Positions 6,329-12,174 of a stretch of DNA of 12,174 nt are shown one piece after another. Origin of the DNA: CAZSXS01 sp964611385 (GTDB lineage: Bacteria > Bacillota > Clostridia > Lachnospirales > CAYPQA01); the NCBI GenBank assembly GCA_964611385.1, contig CAZSXS010000096.1:1-12174 (forward strand), given 5' to 3'. The position numbers were made by a program, and so were the translations under genes. Numbering within the stretch: the stretch's first letter is position 1; each line of letters begins with the position of its first letter. Under the pieces are notes generated by a model. That model saw only the letters and a program-made list of their open reading frames with translations. It was not told the DNA's origin and searched no databases.

Positions 6329-6697
6329 CTACTCTCTCCTCTCGATTAGTTGCTTTAGTTCATCCAAATCCGCCACTGTAATATCTTTTGTATCGCAAAA
6401 ATAAGCCAACAAATTTTTGGCACTTCCGTTAAACATTTTTTTGAGGAAGGTTTCTGCATGATAGTTCTTGTATTCCTCTTCCGACACGATGGGGCTATAT
6501 AGGTACACACCTTTTTTTTCTGAGCACACTGCGCCCTTCTCCACAAGCCTGTTCATCAAGGTGATGATGGTAGACTTGCTCCATTCCTTTTTCTTGGAAA
6601 GAATGCTATAAACTTCGTTGGCCGAGAGAGGACTTTGCTCCCAAAGCACCTTCATGATCTCTACTTCGCTATCCATAATTTTTGATACACCGGACAT
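6329..6697 (-). CDS. BlaI/MecI/CopY-family transcriptional repressor
   Basis: The product is a 122-aa cytoplasmic DNA-binding protein. Residues 1-75 form the winged helix typical of the family: SKIMDSEVEIMKVLWE at the start, a recognition region in SKSTIITLMNRLVEKG, and a wing ending near YLYSP. The C-terminal 45 residues would dimerise. The length equals that of BlaI and MecI. These repressors bind operators as dimers and are cleaved after activation of the membrane protease encoded next to them, here the M56/LCP gene. The ATG at 6697 has AAAGGAG eight bases upstream. Two palindromes overlap its promoter, so it should repress itself and the downstream gene. I give no symbol because the inducer is probably not a beta-lactam. 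Confidence 0.92.
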   Translation of the reverse strand: MSGVSKIMDSEVEIMKVLWEQSPLSANEVYSILSKKKEWSKSTIITLMNRLVEKGAVCSEKKGVYLYSPIVSEEEYKNYHAETFLKKMFNGSAKNLLAYFCDTKDITVADLDELKQLIERRE

Positions 6698-6719
6698 TTG
6701 ACCAGCTCCTTTATAATAA

Positions 6720-6735
6720 TTTTACCATGGTAAAA
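6720..6735. promoter_or_regulatory. Operator 1, perfect 16-bp palindrome
   Basis: TTTTACCATGGTAAAA is fully symmetric and fits the TAC-N4-GTA half-site plan of BlaI/MecI operators. It lies over the predicted transcription start of the repressor operon, between the -10 box and the ribosome binding site. Confidence 0.8.
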
Positions 6736-6738
6736 TTT

Positions 6739-6767
6739 ATTTTACTGTAGTAAAATTATTTTGTCAA
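6739..6767 (-). promoter_or_regulatory. Promoter of the repressor-M56/LCP operon
   Basis: On the minus strand TTGACA (6762-6767) and TAAAAT (6739-6744) are separated by exactly 17 bp. The -10 box and much of the spacer are covered by operator 2. Confidence 0.8.
6740..6755. promoter_or_regulatory. Operator 2, palindrome with 7-bp arms
   Basis: TTTTACTGTAGTAAAA has perfect TTTTACT/AGTAAAA arms around a two-base centre. Its centre is 20 bp, about two helical turns, from operator 1, so two repressor dimers could bind the same face of the DNA. Confidence 0.8.
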
Positions 6768-6781
6768 TGCTTTTTTGAGAT

Positions 6782-6810
6782 TTGTGATTATTTAGAAGTT
6801 GTGTTATACT
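6782..6810 (+). promoter_or_regulatory. Promoter of the DUF2809 gene
   Basis: TTGTGA (6782-6787) and TATACT (6805-6810) are separated by 17 bp. A second TATACT follows at once (6811-6816), within the TATACTCAGT motif seen elsewhere in the window. The -35 box is 26 bp from operator 2. Confidence 0.55.
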
Positions 6811-6853
6811 TATACTCAGTCAATACTAAGACTGAACGAGGCAGGTGCATTAC

Positions 6854-7222
6854 GTGACCATCAGAAAAGACTATCTGATTCCTTTTTTAATTTTGTTTCT
6901 CATTGAGCTTTCTATTGGGATATTTGTCCATGATGCCTTTATCAGGCCTTTTGTGGGAGATGTTTTAGTTGTTGTTTTATTGTACTTTCTACTACTGTCG
7001 TTTTTTCCGATTAAAACCAGACTCCTTCCACTTTATATTTTTCTTTTTGCCGTGCTGGTGGAACTGGGGCAGCTTGTACAGGTTTTGCAGTTGCTGGGGA
7101 TGGAGGATAACAAGCTGGCAAGAATTGTTTTCGGTGCCACCTTTGATTTGAAGGATGTGCTTTGCTACCTTATAGGGTGTATTTTACTGCTGCTTTATCA
7201 AAGAAGAAAGAAAAATGCATAA
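6854..7222 (+). CDS. DUF2809 family membrane protein
   Basis: The product is a 122-aa protein with four hydrophobic segments (about 8-25, 33-50, 56-75 and 98-115). The family hallmarks are present: FIRPFVGDVLVV, an acidic EL in VLVELGQL, FDLKDVLCYLIG, and a short basic tail. The function of DUF2809 is unknown. I chose GTG 6854 because AGGCAGG ends eight bases upstream. A GTG three codons earlier (6845) would overlap that site. It is transcribed divergently from the repressor operon, and the two share an 86-bp control region. The inner position of the operators makes joint control possible but unproven. Confidence 0.8.
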   Translation: MTIRKDYLIPFLILFLIELSIGIFVHDAFIRPFVGDVLVVVLLYFLLLSFFPIKTRLLPLYIFLFAVLVELGQLVQVLQLLGMEDNKLARIVFGATFDLKDVLCYLIGCILLLLYQRRKKNA

Positions 7223-7227
7223 AAAAT

Positions 7228-7259
7228 ACCATCTTCTCTTTTGAGAGGATGGTCTTTTT
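7228..7259. terminator. Bidirectional terminator between DUF2809 and AraC genes
   Basis: An 11-bp stem with one wobble position (7228-7238 with 7243-7253) has a T run on its right (CTTTTT) and an A run on its left (7221-7226). It can stop the plus-strand gene 6 bp after its stop codon and also the convergent AraC transcript. Confidence 0.85.
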
Positions 7260-7339
7260 GACCGAATAATACTTCTAAGTGAATTGATTGGTTGTAAATA
7301 TTCACTCAATCTCGTTATTTAGACTTTTCGTGAATTGTA

Positions 7340-7366
7340 TAACAGGGCTGCATAAAGAACCTGTTA
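7340..7366 (-). terminator. Weak hairpin after the AraC gene
   Basis: A perfect 7-bp stem TAACAGG/CCTGTTA begins 3 bp past the AraC stop codon but has no T tract. A second small inverted repeat, AGTGAAT/ATTCACT, lies at 7278-7306. These may protect the 3' end; the true terminator is probably at 7228-7259. Confidence 0.35.
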
Positions 7367-7368
7367 TC

Positions 7369-8358
7369 CTACTTACCACTTTCAACGGATGTTCCGTTTG
7401 TCGTCGGTGTACCTCCTTTGATTTTTTTGACAGGCCGTAAAATCTCATATCCAAGAACTTCGGGATAATGACGCTGGTAGCACTGACACTCAACTTCGTT
7501 CCATTGATACAATCTTCTTGTGTCACGATAATCTAAGTTTTTATCCGTCAATCCAAGTGCTTCAATATCATAATTCCAGGCCAATTTTTCCACTTTGCCC
7601 ATAACCTCGCCACAATGTTTAAGATAATCAAAAGGCGGGTGAAAAAACACAAGATAATAGCTTGCGGGAAATTCTTTAACTGCAAAACCCTCCGGAATTT
7701 TCCCGTTATAATCCGCAGGGACACCAAGGCCGTAAAAATATTTACGCTCTCCGTTTATATAATGCCAACCGGCCATATGACAGCCAACAACAGGATCAGA
7801 AACATTCCGCATGCTTTCAATGATACCACATACTTCATCGCAATTGTGATACTGCCAAAAATCACAGTATTCAATTGCCCTCTCGTCCCAAATTCCGATA
7901 TACTTATGTGCCGGAATATATTCCATACGTATTTCAGCTTCTTTTAAACAATAATTGGTCATGCTTCGTTCTCCTTTATCAATATAATATTGTGGGCATA
8001 AAACAACCTGTTTGATAGGCAAAGCAACTGGGCGAGGATTTTTTCGGTAGGCCGCTGGTGTACATCCATAAGCACTCATAAAAGCTCTCGTCAAAGCTTC
8101 CTGTGAAGAATAACCATATTTGATTGCAATGTCCAAGATCCGTTCCTCTGTATCCCGTATGTCTATCGTTGCCTTGCAAAGTCTTCTGCCTGCGACATAT
8201 GACTTTATTGTTATCCCGACTATCTTATGAAACTGTGTCGAGCAGTAATAAGGCGAATATCCTATGTGTTTAGACATACTGAGTAAGGTCGGGATTTCTT
8301 TAAGGTTATCTTCAATCCAATTAATCATTGCTTGGATAGCTTCATTCCATTCATACAT
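7369..8358 (-). CDS. AraC-family regulator with GyrI-like effector-binding domain
   Basis: The product is a 329-aa one-component regulator. Residues 5-105 hold the two AraC helix-turn-helix motifs: the first in LLSMSKHIGYSPYYCSTQF, the second in ILDIAIKYGYSSQEALTRAF, followed by the usual GCTPAAYR. Residues about 135-310 resemble the GyrI-like/Rob-type effector domain, which binds hydrophobic or drug-like small molecules in related proteins. This HTH-first order is that of Rob. The C-terminal 20 residues are polar and repetitive in Gly/Thr. ATG 8358 is chosen because GGAG lies nine bases upstream; an in-frame ATG three codons earlier (8367) directly abuts that site. No obvious target operon is adjacent, and the effector is unknown. 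Confidence 0.88.
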   Translation of the reverse strand: MYEWNEAIQAMINWIEDNLKEIPTLLSMSKHIGYSPYYCSTQFHKIVGITIKSYVAGRRLCKATIDIRDTEERILDIAIKYGYSSQEALTRAFMSAYGCTPAAYRKNPRPVALPIKQVVLCPQYYIDKGERSMTNYCLKEAEIRMEYIPAHKYIGIWDERAIEYCDFWQYHNCDEVCGIIESMRNVSDPVVGCHMAGWHYINGERKYFYGLGVPADYNGKIPEGFAVKEFPASYYLVFFHPPFDYLKHCGEVMGKVEKLAWNYDIEALGLTDKNLDYRDTRRLYQWNEVECQCYQRHYPEVLGYEILRPVKKIKGGTPTTNGTSVESGK

Positions 8359-8399
8359 GCTGTTCATCTCCTTTGCTTATTTATCCTACAATAAAGTGG

Positions 8400-8452
8400 A
8401 AAGGGATTTCTTGATCTGAGTTGCAAAGATCAGATCAGGAAATCCCTTTTTT
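8400..8452. terminator. Long hairpin terminator between ribU and the AraC gene
   Basis: A 20-bp stem with a single mismatch (8400-8419 with 8430-8449) has a 10-base loop. Six T residues end the right arm on the plus strand; on the minus strand the arm ends CCCTTT and then continues CCAC. No plus-strand gene precedes it, so its likely job is to end the ribU transcript on the minus strand, with less than ideal T content. Confidence 0.7.
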
Positions 8453-8469
8453 AACTTCTTCACATGAGA

Positions 8470-8570
8470 ATTATACCGGGTCTTTCTAAAACACTCCCCA
8501 TCCTCATCTTTCAAAAAAGACGGACATGGGCGATATAAAACCCACATAAATTTTGAAAGACCCATTATAC
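8470..8570. mobile_element. MITE-like 86-bp insertion with 7-bp target duplication
   Basis: Inverted ends GGGTCTTTC (8478-8486) and GAAAGACCC (8555-8563) bound an 86-bp non-coding core. Direct repeats ATTATAC flank it at 8470-8476 and 8564-8570, with one extra C on the left. The core encodes nothing. The first 14 bases from 8479 recur at 12105-12118. It is a good candidate for a non-autonomous transposable element; the parent transposase is not in the window. The rest of 8359-8596 holds only this and the hairpin at 8400-8452. Confidence 0.6.
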
Positions 8571-8596
8571 TTTTCTATAGGGGACACACTATGTAT

Positions 8597-9244
8597 TTAA
8601 AGAATACCCCTAAGCGACAGAATCACCATCACACAGGTCACAATGATCACAACGGCAAGTATCCACAAGCCGAAATATTTATTGGAAGCTTCTTCTGTAG
8701 CGGATTGAGCGACAAAATGAGTCCTTCTTAAAACCATAATAATCGGCTTATACAAAAGAAGGGTAAAAGCGGTATTGAGTCCGCCTTTTAAAAGATTAAA
8801 GGGCAGAATAGCGGGTACCAGCAAGGCAGCTACTGCTTCCCTTGGATAACCCATGTAGATCGGTGTGATCAGGTAATTCCACAAGATCATGACCCCCACC
8901 ATCAACAGACTCCCCACCAATAATCCGAGAACAGCTCCCCAAAGTGTTCTCTTTTTTTTGTAAATCACTGCCGCCGTACAAGCAAAGCAACAGCTTGCCA
9001 GAATATTCATCACCAAGCCTAAGAATCCACTTTCACTGATAGTGATCATTTCAATGAAAGACACAATGCAGGATACAGCAAAAGCGGTCAAAGGTCCCCA
9101 AATCAGACCGCCGATGGCAATGATGACATCCTTGGGTTCATACTTCAAAAAAAGGACAACGGGAATGCGGCAGAGTACTACGGCTGCATAGGCAAAGGCG
9201 CAAAGCATACCGATGGTTGTAATTTTTCTCGTTTGATTGTTCAT
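8597..9244 (-). CDS. ribU: ECF transporter S component for riboflavin (RibU)
   Basis: The product is a 215-aa integral membrane protein. It would bind riboflavin and dock with the shared EcfA/A'/T energising module, which is encoded elsewhere. Six hydrophobic segments span about residues 8-170, with the S-component pattern around YEPKDVIIAIGGLIWGPL and a conserved PFNLLKGGLNTA. After a polar linker, a seventh segment (about 190-210) forms an extra C-terminal helix beyond the usual six. ATG 9244 follows GAGGAGG by five bases. A longer frame back to 9349 has no such site and would overlap the leader. The FMN riboswitch about 330 bp upstream on the same strand supports the riboflavin assignment and implies repression when FMN is plentiful. 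Confidence 0.88.
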   Translation of the reverse strand: MNNQTRKITTIGMLCAFAYAAVVLCRIPVVLFLKYEPKDVIIAIGGLIWGPLTAFAVSCIVSFIEMITISESGFLGLVMNILASCCFACTAAVIYKKKRTLWGAVLGLLVGSLLMVGVMILWNYLITPIYMGYPREAVAALLVPAILPFNLLKGGLNTAFTLLLYKPIIMVLRRTHFVAQSATEEASNKYFGLWILAVVIIVTCVMVILSLRGIL

Positions 9245-9352
9245 ACTAACCTCCTCAAAAAAATAAAAACTCAGTCTAACGAATAGTCGGAAAGTCAAAT
9301 ATCCAGGTATTATAGTGGAACAAGGCCTACGGATTTTCCAAAGACGCAAAAC

Positions 9353-9397
9353 AAAAAGAACACCTGAAAGCTTGATTCTCCTTCAGGTGTTCTTTTT
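9353..9397 (-). terminator. Terminator in the ribU leader, likely riboswitch-controlled
   Basis: A perfect 11-bp stem GAACACCTGAA/TTCAGGTGTTC (plus-strand view 9358-9368 with 9382-9392) has T runs on both sides, so it can act in either direction. On the minus strand it lies between the FMN aptamer and ribU, where an attenuator is expected. Seven bases of its ascending arm (CCUGAAG) could pair with CUUCAGG at the 5' end of the aptamer, a possible antiterminator link. Confidence 0.75.
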
Positions 9398-9570
9398 GTT
9401 GGTATTGCAGGTATTTGAGGTTCAGTTTTAATTGACATCCATGACAGGAATCAGAACAAGATATAGCGAAGCGTTGCCACCCACTATAGCTCCATTACAA
9501 ATGATCCGTTCATCCAGATATCAATCCAAAACACAACCATATTTTTGTTAATTGTACCTACTCAATACAC

Positions 9571-9687
9571 ATCTTCTCTCATCCAGACTATAACTGTCGG
9601 TTTTGGAATCACACCAAATCTGACTTGAACTAAATCAAGTCCCGCGGACTATACCGCCGATCGGGAATTGCACCCTGCCCTGAAGAC
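9571..9687 (-). ncRNA. FMN riboswitch (RFN element) aptamer
   Basis: Read on the minus strand, the conserved RFN segments appear in order: CTTCAGGGCAGGGTGCAATT, CCCGATCGGCGGTATAGTCC, a variable hairpin with CTTGATTTAGTTCAAG, GATTTGGTGTGATTCC, AAAACCGACAGTTATAGTC and GGATGAGAGAAGAT. The P1 ends (TCTTC and GAAGA) pair. FMN riboswitches bind flavin mononucleotide in the nascent mRNA and stop expression of riboflavin synthesis or transport genes; the next gene on this strand is ribU. The linker from aptamer to terminator (9398-9570) is about 170 bases, longer than usual, and shows no clear gene. Confidence 0.95.
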
Positions 9688-9712
9688 ATATTCACTATTC
9701 AACTGTGCATTT

Positions 9713-9741
9713 ACTCTACCATATAATCCTTCGAAAGTCAA
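9713..9741 (-). promoter_or_regulatory. Promoter of the FMN riboswitch-ribU transcript
   Basis: On the minus strand TTGACT (9736-9741) and TAGAGT (9713-9718) have a 17-bp spacer. Transcription would start near 9706, about 20 bases ahead of the aptamer. No intrinsic terminator is seen between this promoter and the stop of the peptidase gene at 9786, so some read-through is possible. Confidence 0.6.
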
Positions 9742-9785
9742 CGCACTCCCTGTATCTGTTCAATTTGTTTCCTTTGTATCTATAT

Positions 9786-12083
9786 CTACCTACCGCCCAA
9801 GTGCTTAGCTAAAAATTCTTTCATTTTGGTGTAGAACTCCAGCTGGTTTTCAAAGTTGCTAAAGCCGTGGCCTTCGTTATCCTTGACCATGTACTCTACT
9901 TCGATGCCCTTTTCATTTAAGGCCTCAACCATTTGGTCAGATTCAGCCTTGTTTACTCTTGGGTCGTTTGCTCCTTGAGCAATGAATAGAGGGGTCTTGA
10001 TTTTGTCTGCATGTTTTACAGGAGAGGTTGCTTCAAACTGTTCAGCGTCCCGCTCGGGATGTCCAACCATTTCGTAGAACTGTTCTCTCATGCTTTCCCA
10101 GTAAGCTGGGATGGTTTCCAAGAATGTGAACAGATTAGAAACGCCTACATAGTCAACAGCTGCAGCATATAAATCGGGTGTAAAGGTGATGCCAGCCAGG
10201 GTGGCATAGCCGCCGTAGGAAGCACCATAAATTGCAATTTTATTCGCATCAGCCAGGCCGATGGCTTTTACCCATTCAACGGCATCTGTAATATCGTTTT
10301 GCATGTTCAGACCCCATTGCTTATATCCGGCTTGTAAAAAATCTTTTCCGTATCCAGTGGAGCCACGGAAATTGATTTGCAGCACTGCATAGCCCTGGTT
10401 AGCCAAAAACTGTACCTCTGGATTGTAGCCCCAAACATCTCTTGCCCAGGGGCCGCCGTGAGGGTTTACCACCAGGGGCAGATTGTAGGGTTTTGCGCCC
10501 TTGGGAATGGTCAGATAGCCGTGAATCGTCAACCCATCTCTGGACTTGAAGGAGATGGGAGTCATCTCTGCCATATCCTCAGAGTTAACGGTGTTTAAAT
10601 CTGCCAGCTTTTCAAGGGTACCAGCCTTTCGATCAAAGAGGTAAGTGATCCCTCTGTTGGTATCGCTGTAGGTTGAAATCGTTGCCATATTCCAGTCCTC
10701 AGAACGGCTAGCGATACTGATATTCTCATCGGTTTGAAGGGCCTTTTGGCAATCCTTGTAAAACGCTTCTAATTCTTCATCAAAAAACTTGATATTTAAT
10801 TTATCTGTATAGTAATAAAGGGCTCCTAGGCTTCCGGGCTTTCTGGCTCTGCCAATGTTAGAAATATCCACAGCCTCGTTTTGATAGATCATTTCTAGCT
10901 CTTCGCCAGTTTTTGGATCAATCTTGATCAGAGCAGTTGTATTTCTATCGATATTAGAAGTAGCGTATACAGTTTTGTTATCCTCCGAAAACAGAACCGG
11001 AGCCAAGGTTTGCTTAAAATCAAAGACCTTAACGACCTGGAAAGGCTCTTCTTCTGTATCTCTGTAGGCATAACCCGAGTTCACACCATCGTTCAAATAT
11101 GCGATTCGAACCTTGCCCTCATTATCCGTCAAAAACCCAGCGTATCCGGCATCGTTATCCACGATTTTTTCAATAGCACCAGTTGCAATATTCAGACGAT
11201 ACACACTAAATAATTGCTTGTCATCCTTATTCATTTGAATAAGGATTTCATCCTCAATATTGACATCCTCAAGCAAGCTTAGGGGAATGACTCTGGTATC
11301 TTCAAAAGGAGTCAAGTCCACTTCATTGCCGTTTTCATCCGTCTTGAAAATATGAAAATTCTCGTTGCCACCAAAATCTCGCATATACAGGACAGTGTTG
11401 CCTTTGACAAAATAATCACTTAGGTTTCTTTCGGTAATTTTCGTCAATTGGGTGACTTCACCGGTTTCCATGTTCTTCTTAAAGAGGTTAATTCTATTTT
11501 CCCAGGGAGCGCCGTAGATTAAGTACTTTCCATCCTTGGTGATCTGATAACCAAAGCTGGATGGAAGCTGAAAGAATTCCTCTACGCTATATTGCTTTGC
11601 TTGCTCTTTGCCCAGTCCTTCTTCTGCCTTGGTTCTGAAATTATAAAGAATCTGCGCTGCTTCAGCATAACTCAGCTGCTTGTCCTCTTTGGTTTCGCCA
11701 TCAGGATAGCCAGTAATGATGCCCATCTCGACTGCCTTTGCCATCACGTCCTCATCTTTAACACCCAAGCCTCTCAGAACAAGCTTTAAGGCTTCCTTGC
11801 GTGTTATGGAGCTTTCCAGCGACAGCGTATCCCCTTCTTGAACAAAACCCCTCCTTTTCAGCACGGTCAGGGCATCCTCTCCATGCTCATAGGTGCCCGC
11901 CTTTGCTAGCATCTCTGCAAACTGGCCATAGCTGATTTCCTCCAAGGGATTCACGCTTTGGATCGCTGCATTGATTCCTTGCAGATAGGTTGTGGAAGTC
12001 TCATACCAATTCGCACGGGCTGTAAGACTGTTTGAGAAGACCAAAAAGGCCGCCAGTCCAAAAGTTAAAATTCTTCTTTTCAA
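9786..12083 (-). CDS. Exported S9-family prolyl oligopeptidase-type peptidase with SLH-like N-terminus
   Basis: The product is 765 aa. A signal peptide (KRR, hydrophobic core, likely cleavage after TARA at residue 24) directs export. Residues about 48-150 resemble S-layer homology repeats: ITRKEALKLVLRGLG (93-107) and GIITGYPDGE, then LSYAEAAQIL (121-146). They could anchor it to cell-wall polymer. Residues about 165-505 form repeating strands typical of the S9 beta-propeller. The C-terminal alpha/beta hydrolase has NPHGGPW and the catalytic triad Ser622 (GASYGGYA), Asp707 (GANDPRVN) and His739 (NEGHGF). S9 enzymes cleave short peptides, often after proline. I prefer TTG 12083 as start: GGAG lies eight bases upstream, whereas GTG 12092 overlaps it. 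The gene stands alone, with no clear upstream promoter in the 91 bases visible. Confidence 0.9.
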   Translation of the reverse strand: MKRRILTFGLAAFLVFSNSLTARANWYETSTTYLQGINAAIQSVNPLEEISYGQFAEMLAKAGTYEHGEDALTVLKRRGFVQEGDTLSLESSITRKEALKLVLRGLGVKDEDVMAKAVEMGIITGYPDGETKEDKQLSYAEAAQILYNFRTKAEEGLGKEQAKQYSVEEFFQLPSSFGYQITKDGKYLIYGAPWENRINLFKKNMETGEVTQLTKITERNLSDYFVKGNTVLYMRDFGGNENFHIFKTDENGNEVDLTPFEDTRVIPLSLLEDVNIEDEILIQMNKDDKQLFSVYRLNIATGAIEKIVDNDAGYAGFLTDNEGKVRIAYLNDGVNSGYAYRDTEEEPFQVVKVFDFKQTLAPVLFSEDNKTVYATSNIDRNTTALIKIDPKTGEELEMIYQNEAVDISNIGRARKPGSLGALYYYTDKLNIKFFDEELEAFYKDCQKALQTDENISIASRSEDWNMATISTYSDTNRGITYLFDRKAGTLEKLADLNTVNSEDMAEMTPISFKSRDGLTIHGYLTIPKGAKPYNLPLVVNPHGGPWARDVWGYNPEVQFLANQGYAVLQINFRGSTGYGKDFLQAGYKQWGLNMQNDITDAVEWVKAIGLADANKIAIYGASYGGYATLAGITFTPDLYAAAVDYVGVSNLFTFLETIPAYWESMREQFYEMVGHPERDAEQFEATSPVKHADKIKTPLFIAQGANDPRVNKAESDQMVEALNEKGIEVEYMVKDNEGHGFSNFENQLEFYTKMKEFLAKHLGGR

Positions 12084-12104
12084 AGTATACACTCCTTTTT
12101 TTGA

Positions 12105-12118
12105 GGTCTTTCTAAAAC
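12105..12118. repeat. Second copy of the MITE-like end, at the right edge
   Basis: GGTCTTTCTAAAAC is identical to 8479-8492 (same strand). The sequence then diverges, with CG and five G here against AC and CCCC there. Downstream are two GTTGGCCA copies (12133-12154). The rest of the possible element is outside the window, and the peptidase start lies only 21 bp away. Confidence 0.4.
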
Positions 12119-12174
12119 CGGGGGGATAAGGAGTTGGCCAAACAAGTTGGCCAGAAAACTTTTTTCAAACGGCG

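Noticed and set aside
8275..8290. ACTGAGTA-like sequence resembling the TATACTCAGT repeat family.
   Set aside because: It is within the AraC coding sequence, matches only in part, and lacks the flanking TA.
9428..9515. Stop-ended minus-strand frame of about 28 codons (reading LDERIICNGAIVGG and on to PVMDVN) in the ribU leader.
   Set aside because: It has no start codon with an RBS, is bounded upstream by a stop, and is short enough to arise by chance. A gene remnant cannot be excluded without a protein search.

Overview
The window looks like a low-to-medium G+C Firmicute chromosome, most likely an anaerobic member of the Clostridia. This rests on strong AGGAGG-type ribosome binding sites, a BlaI/M56 regulatory pair, an FMN riboswitch ahead of an ECF riboflavin S component, an SLH-like domain on an exported peptidase, and AT-rich intergenic spaces. 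Genus cannot be fixed from sequence reading alone. No rRNA, tRNA, CRISPR array or transposase gene was seen.

Layout. At the left edge a short minus-strand ORF fragment (possible ATPase remnant, 2-127) is divergent from a histidine-phosphatase gene (442-978). That gene ends in a 15-bp tandem repeat and is followed by a lone HipA-like kinase (1091-2236) with a strong terminator. Next is a 1.8-kb inverted duplication: two paralogous four-TM proteins with a C-terminal 2TM-type domain (2634-3269 plus, 3326-4111 minus) face each other tail to tail across one shared bidirectional terminator. Each carries the same duplicated 33/35-bp leader repeat upstream. The right-hand copy follows a BlaI-family repressor (6329-6697) and a 699-aa M56 peptidase/LCP-domain fusion (4228-6327). 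Two palindromic operators 20 bp apart overlap the repressor's promoter. A DUF2809 membrane protein (6854-7222) is divergent from this operon.

The right half holds an AraC/GyrI-like regulator (7369-8358), an 86-bp MITE-like insertion (8478-8563) with a 7-bp target duplication, ribU (8597-9244) with its FMN riboswitch (9571-9687) and distal terminator, and an exported SLH-S9 peptidase (9786-12083). Part of the MITE end recurs at the right edge.

How the parts may work together. The most interesting unit is the blaI-M56/LCP operon. In classical BlaR1 the M56 protease domain is followed by an extracellular penicillin-binding sensor. Here that place is taken by a LytR-CpsA-Psr domain, the family that attaches glycopolymers to the cell wall. 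This suggests a cell-envelope sensing system in which wall-polymer chemistry rather than a beta-lactam could be read out, with the adjacent 2TM proteins as candidate envelope partners. That functional link is inference.
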